From Granulicella sp. WH15 (lineage in GTDB: Bacteria; Acidobacteriota; Terriglobia; Terriglobales; Acidobacteriaceae), in NCBI RefSeq assembly GCF_009914315.1, contig NZ_CP042596.1, positions 2,790,001 through 2,854,000 of the forward strand: a stretch of 64,000 nucleotides of DNA, read 5' to 3'. The stretch's first letter is position 1; each line of letters begins with the position of its first letter. The notes beneath the pieces are model-generated. The model was given only the letters and a program-made list of their open reading frames with translations. It was not told where the DNA came from and did no database searches. The translations under genes and the position numbers were made by a program. Below, piece after piece: positions 19,501 through 27,718 of this stretch.

Positions 19501-19555
19501 CGGGGCTAAAGCCCGCATCTGTGGCTGTCTTTGGTGTCCGGGCTAAAGCCCGGAC
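19501..19555. repeat. Two palindromic GGGCTAAAGCCC repeats
   Basis: CGGGGCTAAAGCCCG (19501-19515) and GTCCGGGCTAAAGCCCGGAC (19536-19555) share the core GGGCTAAAGCCC. The second is a perfect palindrome except for its 4-nt centre. Together with copy E and A/C-rich sequence to 19672 they fill the gap between convergent tag and the glucan-synthase gene; no gene is present there. Such palindromes are known as abundant short intergenic repeats in Terriglobia (from memory, not checked). Confidence 0.7.
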
Positions 19556-19672
19556 CCTACCTCAGAAGCAACGACAAGAACAAAAGCAGAAGCAGATTCC
19601 TCCGCTTCGCTCCTGAATGACAACCAAGAAAACAAGCAACGGCAAAGGCAAGGAACAAGCAACGGCGGCGGT

Positions 19673-22600
19673 CTAGCGGGTGGCTTCGACCTCTTGGTTC
19701 AGGCTGGGTTTGGTGACTTGGTTGAGAACGTCGCGGTTCAGAGGGCGCTCGTGCAGTAGTTGCTCGGCGGCGCGGACGCGCGGGTTGGCATGGAACCAGG
19801 TCTGGAAGATGTTGTGGTGGAGCGTGTTGGTGATGGCCAGCATCGACATGCCCTGGTGGTGTGCCATCCACGAACGGACCGGACGCGGCTCCTTGTTGCC
19901 GGTGGCGATCTCCATGTAATCGGCTGCTTCGTAGAAGCCGTATTCGCCGACCCAGCCCAGCTCGGCCATGCGGTGCAGGTTCTGGAGAGCCTGCTTGCGC
20001 ATATGGGGTAGCGCAAGAAAGGTGGAATAGGGCGAGATGACCGGGCCGAAGTCTGCGGGATACTTGAGCGCCAGCGACGGGATGCCGAAGGCCAGGTAGG
20101 CGTAGCGGCCGTTCTCGTCCTGCTGGGCGAAGCCGCTCTCCGAGATGCCCCAGGGCATGCCGCGAAGGGTGCTGTGGGCGAAGTCGATCTGGGTACGGAT
20201 AACGTTTTTGAGCGAGTTCGAGAGCAGCGTGCCGGGGTAGGAGCGCATGAAGAGCGTAGGCATCATGTACTCGAACATGGTGGCGGTCCAGGAGAGCAGC
20301 GCCACGCGGCCGTTGACCAGGGTGTGGACGCGGTCGAGGCGGAACCACGACCGCTGGGGGATGTCGTTCTTGGCGACGGCGAGGAAGGCCGCGGTGCGGG
20401 CCTCGGAGGCGAGCAGGTCGAAACACGGTGCGTGCAGCGAGAGGCCCTTCATGTCGAAGCCGTTCGAGAGAAGCTGGCGCTTCTCTACGAAGAGGAAGCC
20501 GAAGTCCATGTCTTCGGCGTACTGCTCGGCGAGATCGCTGACGCTCTTGAGATCGCGGTGCAGCTTCTCGGCGCGCTCTAATGTTTGGGGCAGTAGATCG
20601 CTTAGGGAACGGGCGAGCGGGTAGTGAGGCGACGTGGCCGGGATCGGGGCAAGGGCTTCGCTGAGCGAGCGGATGTAGGTCTGGGCGCGCTCTGCGGAGG
20701 GTGCCGGATCTTTGAGCATGGGGACGAGTTGGACGAGCGGCTCGAACTCCGGCAGCAGCCACGGAAGGTAGTTCGAGATGAGGGAGCGCAGGGCGGCTCG
20801 GCGGCGCACTACTTCGTCGATGGCCCAGGTGTCGTGCGTGGTGCCGGGGGTGGTGACGACGGGGTTGGTGGGCGTGTTGAAGAGCTGACGAATGGCGCTG
20901 GCGAGCGTGGTTCCCTTGGCTACGAAGGGTGGTGCGTCGGGGATGATGCGGTTGAGGACGCGGAGGGTCTCGAGCGTGAGCAGGGGGCGCTTGAGGATGT
21001 CGAGCGCGCCGGTGTAGAGGGTGTAGAGCGAGGCGGCCAGGTTGCCGCTGTCGACGGTGGAGACGACGACCGGCTCGAGGGGCTTGAGGTCGACGAGATC
21101 GTACCAGTTGAAGAGGTGGCCGTTGTGCTTTTGCAGACGGCCGTAGGTGGTGAGCGAGCCGAGGGTAGCTTCGGTGAACTCGGGGATGGTGATGAAGCCG
21201 AACTCGTGCGCGGCCTGGCGGGAGTTGAGCATCATGCCGACGTTGGTGGGCGTGAGCAGGCGCACCTGGTGGAAGCTCTTCTCTTCGATGTTGTCGGGCG
21301 TGAGCCAGAAGTTATTGGCTCCGGCGAAGTCCGCGTAGAAGCGCCAGATGCGCAGAGCCTGCTGTTGCAGGAAGGTGCGGTTGGAGGTGCTGATGAGGGG
21401 CTGGGCCTCGTGCGGAGGCGAGTTGAGCCATGCGGCTGCGAAGGGCGCGATGAGCCAGAGGAAGAGGATCGGCCCGGCGGAGAAGAGCGCCATGGGATGG
21501 AAGTGCGCGAGGGCGAAGCCCATCAGCACGGCGATGATGGGAGAGGCCTGGAGGTAGACGTCGAGCGAGGTGCGCTTGACGTTGGCCTCGGCCTGCGCGG
21601 CGGTCTCCCACTCCAGCAGATGACGGCCGGAGAGAAGGCTGCGGACGAGCGAGCGCACGATGGCATCGAGCGAGAGCATCATCTGGTGCGGCAGGAAGGT
21701 GAGATTGAGGACGGCGAAGGCGATGGAGCCGGAGAAGTTCGTGAAAGCTCCGCGCGTGGCGACCCAGCTTGTGGCCAGCAGGGCCTTGATGAGATCGAGA
21801 CCGAGCTGGACGAGGGACGGCAGCATCGCCAATGTCACGATGACGATGGTCCAGTAGTGGGCTCCGCCGGGGAAGAAGAACCAGCCGAAGACGAGCACGA
21901 GGAAGGTAACCGGCTCGACCAGTGAGCGGCGCAGGTTGTCGAGGATCTTCCACTGCGAGATGGCGCTGATGGGGTTGGGAACGAGGCGGCCGGACTCGTC
22001 GGGGACACGCGCGAGCAGCCAGCGCATGATCTGCCAGTCTCCGCGAATCCAGCGGTGTTTGCGGCGGGTGTGGGCGTGGTACTGCGAGGGGTAGTCGTCG
22101 ATGATCTCGATATCGGTGACGAGACCGGCGCGGACGTAAGCGCCCTCGATGAGATCGTGCGAGAGCAGCGAGTTGCGGGGGAAGCGGCGCTCGAGAACCT
22201 GGTGGAGGACGGTGACCTCGTAGATGCCCTTGCCCGCGAAGATGCCCTCGCCGAAGAGGTCCTGGTAGACGTCGGAGACGGTGCGGCTGTAGATGTCGAA
22301 ACCGGTCTCGCCGGAGTAGATAGAGGCCAGGCGCGAGCGCGAGGCCGAGGCCACGCTGACACCGACGCGGGGCTGGAGGATGCCGTATCCGGCGGTGACG
22401 ATGCGCAGGCGCGGGCTGATGATGGCGCGATTGAGCGGATGGCAGATGGTGCCGATCATGCGTGCGGCGGTGGAGCGAGGGAGCTGGGTGTCGGAGTCGA
22501 GCGTGATGACGTAGCGGACCTGCTCGAGGACGTGAAGCGGGCCGGACTTGATGGGGAAGTTGTCGACGGTGTGGAGCAGCAGCTTGTTGAGGTCGAGCAG

Positions 22601-24157
22601 CTTGCCGCGCTTGCGCTCCCAGCCCATCCAGACGCCCTGGCGCGAGTTGAAGAGGCGGCGGCGGTGCAGGAGGAGGAACGATCCGGCGTGGCCGGTGGCG
22701 TACTTGGCGTTGAGCCCGTCGGTCTGGCGGATGGCCAGTTGGACGAGGGGATGGTTCTCGTCGGCCGACGGCTCGATGGGGGTGTCGGGAAGATCGGTGA
22801 GGAGGGCGAAGTGGATGTTGGGGTCTTCGTTCGCGAGGTAGCGGGCTTCGAGGTCTTCGAATAGCTCCTGCACCTGCTTTTCGTGCAGCAGCAGAGTGGG
22901 GATGACGACGAGGGTGGTGGCCTCGACGGGCACACCCTTGGTGTAGTCGAGCTTGGGCAGGGCCTCGGCCTTGAGGATCGAGGAGACGATGCCGTTGATA
23001 AGCTCGACAGCGCCCTGCGTGATGGGCAGCAGGGCTAAGAGCAGCACGCCCATGACGAACCAGAAGTTGTTATGAGGGACCAGCGGCGCGATGACCGGCG
23101 TGGTGAGCACGATGGACAGAGTGACGATGGAGATGATGTAGAAGTCGTCGTTGTAGCGGCGAATCAGACTGCGTAGGCGTTCGGCGGGGGGCGCGTGGTA
23201 GCCGATGCGGCGCTGGAGCGCGGGCAGGCCCTCGGCGAAGAGGTAGTAGCCCACATGCTGCATACGCTGGGCCTGGCGCGGGTCGGGCGCGCCGACGGTG
23301 GCGGCGTGGCGGGCCATCTGGATGGCGGCCGAGGCGGTCTCTACCTCGTTGTAGTCGGCGTAGCTGGCCAGATCGGCGACGCGCTTGAGGTAGGCCGTGC
23401 GGGTGTCTTCTTCGAGCTGGAGGAAGGTGCCGCTGGGATCGTCGCAGAGGATCGGCTCGAAGGAGACGGCGGACTCGAGCAGGGGGTTCCACTCGTACTG
23501 GTTGAGGCGGCGCAGGCTGTAGATGGGCGCGGAGAAGGGCGACTGATCGTAGGGCGGCGTGGGACCGGCGGCGAAGACCTCTTCGGCGCGGTCGACGATG
23601 TACTCGAGCTGGGCGAACTTGAGGACCTGCTCCAGCTCCATGACCTCTTTGAGGAGGAGCGGATGGCGCTTCTGCGCCTGCTTGAGATAGACGGAGAGCG
23701 ACTCGGGAGACCAGATGCCGTGCGTCGCCGCGAGATAACACTGGGCCAGGTTGGCGACGCGCGGAAAGACGCCCTGATGGGGGATGTGGATGTGAGGAAG
23801 ATCGTATAGCGATTTGATATCGCCACGCGCCTCGGTGAGGACGACGTTGAAGAGGCGGGCTCCCTGCAGAAGCTCGAGCTGGGGCGTAAGCTCCTTGCCC
23901 GAGACGCGTGAGCGGGCCTCGTGGAGCACGGCTTCGAGGCGCTCGGTAAGCTTTTCAAGGCGCTGCGGCAGGCCCGCGCTCTTGTGGCTGGGGGGAGCCA
24001 TCTCCCATGTGTCGACGGAGGCCGCGGCGTGACGGCAAAGCTCAACATCTGAGACATCGGGCGTCTCCGGGGGGGAGTTGGGCAGTTCATCCGGCGGCAG
24101 CTGGTCCATGTGCGAATGGAATCCCGTCGACGACGCGTGTTTTTGGAGCGCTTCCAA
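19673..24157 (-). CDS. Cyclic beta-1,2-glucan synthase-like protein (GT84 plus glucoamylase-like domain, no GH94)
   Basis: The 1494-residue protein begins at TTG 24157 with GGAGG eight bases upstream. A long N-terminal helical region precedes a GT84-type glycosyltransferase: membrane segments about 345-400, TLDSDTQLPRST near 557, HDLIEGAYVRAG near 675, RRKHRWIRGDWQ near 700 (Q/RxxRW-type), then membrane helices about 735-935. A glucoamylase-like domain (PF10091) occupies about 1010-1480 (STVDSGNLAASLYTL; GRYAYLAFGIPSLALKYP; MAHHQGMSMLAITNTLHHNI). Full-length NdvB/Cgs (about 2800 residues) also carry a GH94-type phosphorylase that sets ring size; it is absent here. The product may make linear or cyclic beta-1,2-glucan. 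The neighbouring ABC exporter, 77 bases upstream, fits export. Confidence 0.85.
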   Translation of the reverse strand: MEALQKHASSTGFHSHMDQLPPDELPNSPPETPDVSDVELCRHAAASVDTWEMAPPSHKSAGLPQRLEKLTERLEAVLHEARSRVSGKELTPQLELLQGARLFNVVLTEARGDIKSLYDLPHIHIPHQGVFPRVANLAQCYLAATHGIWSPESLSVYLKQAQKRHPLLLKEVMELEQVLKFAQLEYIVDRAEEVFAAGPTPPYDQSPFSAPIYSLRRLNQYEWNPLLESAVSFEPILCDDPSGTFLQLEEDTRTAYLKRVADLASYADYNEVETASAAIQMARHAATVGAPDPRQAQRMQHVGYYLFAEGLPALQRRIGYHAPPAERLRSLIRRYNDDFYIISIVTLSIVLTTPVIAPLVPHNNFWFVMGVLLLALLPITQGAVELINGIVSSILKAEALPKLDYTKGVPVEATTLVVIPTLLLHEKQVQELFEDLEARYLANEDPNIHFALLTDLPDTPIEPSADENHPLVQLAIRQTDGLNAKYATGHAGSFLLLHRRRLFNSRQGVWMGWERKRGKLLDLNKLLLHTVDNFPIKSGPLHVLEQVRYVITLDSDTQLPRSTAARMIGTICHPLNRAIISPRLRIVTAGYGILQPRVGVSVASASRSRLASIYSGETGFDIYSRTVSDVYQDLFGEGIFAGKGIYEVTVLHQVLERRFPRNSLLSHDLIEGAYVRAGLVTDIEIIDDYPSQYHAHTRRKHRWIRGDWQIMRWLLARVPDESGRLVPNPISAISQWKILDNLRRSLVEPVTFLVLVFGWFFFPGGAHYWTIVIVTLAMLPSLVQLGLDLIKALLATSWVATRGAFTNFSGSIAFAVLNLTFLPHQMMLSLDAIVRSLVRSLLSGRHLLEWETAAQAEANVKRTSLDVYLQASPIIAVLMGFALAHFHPMALFSAGPILFLWLIAPFAAAWLNSPPHEAQPLISTSNRTFLQQQALRIWRFYADFAGANNFWLTPDNIEEKSFHQVRLLTPTNVGMMLNSRQAAHEFGFITIPEFTEATLGSLTTYGRLQKHNGHLFNWYDLVDLKPLEPVVVSTVDSGNLAASLYTLYTGALDILKRPLLTLETLRVLNRIIPDAPPFVAKGTTLASAIRQLFNTPTNPVVTTPGTTHDTWAIDEVVRRRAALRSLISNYLPWLLPEFEPLVQLVPMLKDPAPSAERAQTYIRSLSEALAPIPATSPHYPLARSLSDLLPQTLERAEKLHRDLKSVSDLAEQYAEDMDFGFLFVEKRQLLSNGFDMKGLSLHAPCFDLLASEARTAAFLAVAKNDIPQRSWFRLDRVHTLVNGRVALLSWTATMFEYMMPTLFMRSYPGTLLSNSLKNVIRTQIDFAHSTLRGMPWGISESGFAQQDENGRYAYLAFGIPSLALKYPADFGPVISPYSTFLALPHMRKQALQNLHRMAELGWVGEYGFYEAADYMEIATGNKEPRPVRSWMAHHQGMSMLAITNTLHHNIFQTWFHANPRVRAAEQLLHERPLNRDVLNQVTKPSLNQEVEATR

Positions 24158-24234
24158 AGAATCATCCTCCGGAGACCGGTATTTCTTTTACGTATAGTGA
24201 TTGCGTCTTCGGTCTGAAGCCGGAGATACGCGAA

Positions 24235-26082
24235 TCAGCGATAGCTGGCAGCCTGCATCTCAAACATGCCCGCATAGACGCCGCCACGGGCCATCAGGTT
24301 GTGATGATCGCCTTCTTCAATCAACTGGCCACCGGAGAGGACTACGATGCGGTCGGCCATACGTACGGTCGAGAAACGATGTGAGATGAGCAGGGCCATC
24401 TTCCCCTGCGTCAACTCGGCAAAACGCTCGAAGACTTCAAGCTCACTGCGCGCGTCGAGTGCGGCGGTGGGCTCGTCGAGGATCAACAACTGCGCGTCGC
24501 GCAGATAAGCACGGGCGAGCGCGATCTTCTGCCACTCTCCACCGGATAGCTCGGTGCCGCCCTCGAAGCGGCGGCCCAGCATCTGGTCGTAGCCGCCGGG
24601 AAGCTTGGCGACGACGGTGTCGGCGAGACTCTTGTGGGCAGCGGATTCGATCTCCTGCTGCTCGATAGGACCCTGGTCCACGCGGCCGATGGAGATGTTG
24701 TCGCGTGCGGTCATCTCGAAACGAACAAAGTCTTGGAAGATGACGCCGATCTGGCGGTGAAGGGCCTCAATGTCGTAGTCGCGGAGATCGACTCCGTCGA
24801 GGAGGATCTGTCCCTCGGTGGGATCGTAGAGGCGCGTGATGAGCTTGACGACGGTGGTCTTGCCCTGGCCGTTCTCGCCGATGAGGGCGATGCGCTCGCC
24901 GGGCGAGAGGGTGAGATTGAAGTTCTTGAGGACGCGGCGCTCGGTGCCGGGATAGGCAAAGGATACGTTGCGGAACTCGAAGCCCTTGGTGATCTTGGCG
25001 GGAGGCTGAAGGCCGTTTTGCCGGGAGCTGACGAGCGGCTCCATGGCGAAGAAGGCGAGAAGATCGGTGAGGAAGAGCGCCTGGTCGGCGATGCCGGAGG
25101 CGGTGGAGAAGACCTGTTGCAGGTTCGAGCTGGCCTGCTGGATGGCGGCGGTGAGGAAGGTGAACATGCCGATGTCGTAACCACCAGCGAGAGTCTTCCA
25201 GATGACCCAGACGTAGGCTCCGTAGTAGCCGAGCGTGCCGATGATGCCGAGCAGGCCGCCTACGATGAGCTTCGAACGGGAGAGAGCGACATCCTCAAGG
25301 TAGATGTCGCGGGCTAGCGCCTTGAAGCGATTGGTGAAGAACTTGTTGAGGCCAAAGAGCTTGACCTCCTTTGCTCCTTCGCGGCTTCCGGCGACTTCGC
25401 GGAAGTACTCCATCTGGCGCTTGGCGCGGGTCTGGCGGAAGTTCTTGGCGTAGCCGAGGAAGGCGAAGTGGGTTTCGCCGAGGAACGACGGAAGCACGCC
25501 GAAGATGAGGAGCAGGACCAGCCAGGGCGACGCCCAAAAGAGCGCGGCGGAGAAGACGATGGTCGTGATGAGCTGCTGGAAGAGGCGGCCCATCTGCTGG
25601 ATCATGCCAAGGCGGTCGGTGGCCTGGACGCGGGCGCGCTCGAGGCGGTCGTAGAAGAGAGGGTTCTCGTAAGTGGTGAGATCGAGGCGAGATGCCTGCT
25701 CCATGACGCGGACGCTGACGTACTGGGTGTAGCGGTTCGCGATGAGAGAGTCGGAGTAGTCGATGGTGCGGGTGATGAGGCCGAAGAGGACGTTGAGCGT
25801 GACCTCGGTGATGACAAGAGTCCAGAAGTTGGCGGGAAGAGCCTGGCCGTGAAGATGGTTCGAGATGGCTGTGATGATGTACTGCGCGACCTTGGCGATG
25901 GCGAAGGGCACGACCGCGACGAGGACTCGCAGAATGAGTCCCCAGGTGACTACCGCGGGGCCGGAGTCCCACAAAATACGCAGGACTGGCGGCAGGTTCT
26001 TGAGCGCGGCAAGGCGCTCGCGCCAAGGGCTGGCGCTGCTCGCGGTCGTGGTGGTTTTGGTGGTGGCATCAGTCATGGACAC
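24235..26082 (-). CDS. ABC exporter, fused permease-ATPase
   Basis: A 615-residue half-transporter: six-helix membrane domain (about 35-335) and nucleotide-binding domain (about 375-610) with Walker A GENGQGKTT (near 404), Q-loop in GVIFQDFVRF, signature LSGGEWQ, Walker B QLLILDEPTAALD and H-loop ISHRFS. It works as a homodimer exporting lipids, glycans or peptides. It lies 77 bases upstream of the glucan synthase on the same strand; cyclic glucan exporters (NdvA/Cgt) are of this type, so export of the glucan is a reasonable inference. Confidence 0.9.
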   Translation of the reverse strand: MSMTDATTKTTTTASSASPWRERLAALKNLPPVLRILWDSGPAVVTWGLILRVLVAVVPFAIAKVAQYIITAISNHLHGQALPANFWTLVITEVTLNVLFGLITRTIDYSDSLIANRYTQYVSVRVMEQASRLDLTTYENPLFYDRLERARVQATDRLGMIQQMGRLFQQLITTIVFSAALFWASPWLVLLLIFGVLPSFLGETHFAFLGYAKNFRQTRAKRQMEYFREVAGSREGAKEVKLFGLNKFFTNRFKALARDIYLEDVALSRSKLIVGGLLGIIGTLGYYGAYVWVIWKTLAGGYDIGMFTFLTAAIQQASSNLQQVFSTASGIADQALFLTDLLAFFAMEPLVSSRQNGLQPPAKITKGFEFRNVSFAYPGTERRVLKNFNLTLSPGERIALIGENGQGKTTVVKLITRLYDPTEGQILLDGVDLRDYDIEALHRQIGVIFQDFVRFEMTARDNISIGRVDQGPIEQQEIESAAHKSLADTVVAKLPGGYDQMLGRRFEGGTELSGGEWQKIALARAYLRDAQLLILDEPTAALDARSELEVFERFAELTQGKMALLISHRFSTVRMADRIVVLSGGQLIEEGDHHNLMARGGVYAGMFEMQAASYR

Positions 26083-26251
26083 GACAATAAGAGTCGCATA
26101 CTTTCACGCGATCAGAGTTCATCCAACTTAGGATGCGAGATTTCGAGTTTGCGCTGTCTGAGCGAGACTCACATGCAACGAATTCGGGAGATGGAGCATC
26201 GCAGACGTGCAGAAATAAGTTTGTGTTGTTCAAGATTTCCTTGAGTTTACG

Positions 26252-27673
26252 CTACATTTTAGCGGAGAGTGGACGGCTGATCTGCTCGAGCGATTTCCCT
26301 TCTGCCGCGACGCCGAGGACCAGCTCCACGATGGCGGCGAAGATCATAAGGATGGCGGCGGCGATGTATCCGCCGAAGAGCGGGGTGCGGGATCTGGATT
26401 CGATGAGGTGGCCGAAGAGTGCGGGCGCACCGGCGCCTCCGATGAGCGTGCCTACGGCGTAGAAGATGCTGATTGCCATGGCGCGGACCTCGAGCGGGAA
26501 GATCTCGCTGACGGTGAGGTAGGCAGAGCTGGCGGCGGCGGAGGCGACGAAGAAGATCACGGTCCAGCAGGCGGTCTGAGTGGTCGCGGTGAGAAGGTTG
26601 GCCTCAAAGAGAGCGCCGGTGAGGAGAAGCAGTGCTCCGCTGAGTGCGTAGGTGAGGGCGATCATCTTCTTGCGGCCGACCGTGTCGAAGAGATGGCCGA
26701 GGAGGACAGGGCCAAGGACGTTGCCGATGGCGAACGGGAAGATATAGTAGCCGGCGTGCGTGGGCGGGATGCGGTAGAAGCGCTCGAGCACCAGGGCGTA
26801 GGTGAAGAAGATGGCGTTGTAGAAGAAGGCCTGCGCGATCATCAAGGACAGGCCGAGGAAGGTGCGGGTGCGGTTCTCGCCGGTCATGGCGGCCCATATC
26901 TCATGGAGCGAGGTGTGGGTGCGGGGGTGGATTTCTACCGGCTCTTCCGTGGTCGGTGGTAGACGCTGGCCGGTTTCGTGGACGACGGTCTCCTCTACAT
27001 CGTGCACGATCTTTTCGGCCTCATCGTTGCGGCCATGAATGACCAGCCAACGCGGGCTTTCGGGGACGTGGTGACGGAGAAAGATGATGCCGATGCCAAG
27101 GAGCGCTCCGAGACCGAAGGCGAATCGCCAGGCGAGTTGCTCAGGAACGAGGTGGCCGTTGAAGAGGATGACCGTGACAGCAGCGCCGAGTGCGGCTCCG
27201 AGCCAGTAGGTGGAGTTGATGATAAGGTCGATGCGGCCGCGCAGACGGGCAGGGATAAGTTCGTCGATGGCGGAGTTGATGGCTGCGTACTCGCCGCCGA
27301 TGCCGAGGCCGGTGATGAAGCGGAAGAGAGAGTAGCTGTGGAAGTTCCACGAGAGAGCCGTAGCCGCGGTGGCCAGCAGATAGACGAGAAGCGTGACAGT
27401 GAAGAGCTTCTTGCGGCCGAGGCGGTCGGTAAGCCAGCCGAAGAAGAGTGCGCCGATGACCGCTCCGGTGAGGTAACAGGTGGCGGATTGGCCTACCTGC
27501 GCATCGGACATGCGCAGGCTCGTCTTGAGAACGCCGCCGATGGTCCCGGCGAGCGTGACCTCCAGGCCGTCGAGCACCCAGGTGATGCCAAGGGCGATGA
27601 CGATGAGCCAGTGCCATCGGGCCCAGGGGAGTCGATCGAGACGCGCGGCGATGCAGGATCGGATTGGCTCCAT
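26252..27673 (-). CDS. MFS transporter (sugar/aromatic-acid type)
   Basis: A 473-residue major facilitator with 12 predicted helices. The loop 2-3 motif is GWLTDRLGRKKLF and helix 4-5 has GLGIGGEYAAINSAIDELIP, typical of the sugar-porter and metabolite:H+ symporter branches. A charged insert (VEETVVHETGQRLPPTTEEP) forms the central cytoplasmic loop. It lies 45 bases downstream of the split beta-helix protein and near the enolase-superfamily and RraA genes, suggesting import of their sugar-acid product. Confidence 0.88.
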   Translation of the reverse strand: MEPIRSCIAARLDRLPWARWHWLIVIALGITWVLDGLEVTLAGTIGGVLKTSLRMSDAQVGQSATCYLTGAVIGALFFGWLTDRLGRKKLFTVTLLVYLLATAATALSWNFHSYSLFRFITGLGIGGEYAAINSAIDELIPARLRGRIDLIINSTYWLGAALGAAVTVILFNGHLVPEQLAWRFAFGLGALLGIGIIFLRHHVPESPRWLVIHGRNDEAEKIVHDVEETVVHETGQRLPPTTEEPVEIHPRTHTSLHEIWAAMTGENRTRTFLGLSLMIAQAFFYNAIFFTYALVLERFYRIPPTHAGYYIFPFAIGNVLGPVLLGHLFDTVGRKKMIALTYALSGALLLLTGALFEANLLTATTQTACWTVIFFVASAAASSAYLTVSEIFPLEVRAMAISIFYAVGTLIGGAGAPALFGHLIESRSRTPLFGGYIAAAILMIFAAIVELVLGVAAEGKSLEQISRPLSAKM

Positions 27674-27718
27674 ACAGCGAGGTTGGATGCAGGTTATGGG
27701 TTTGACGTGCGATATGGA

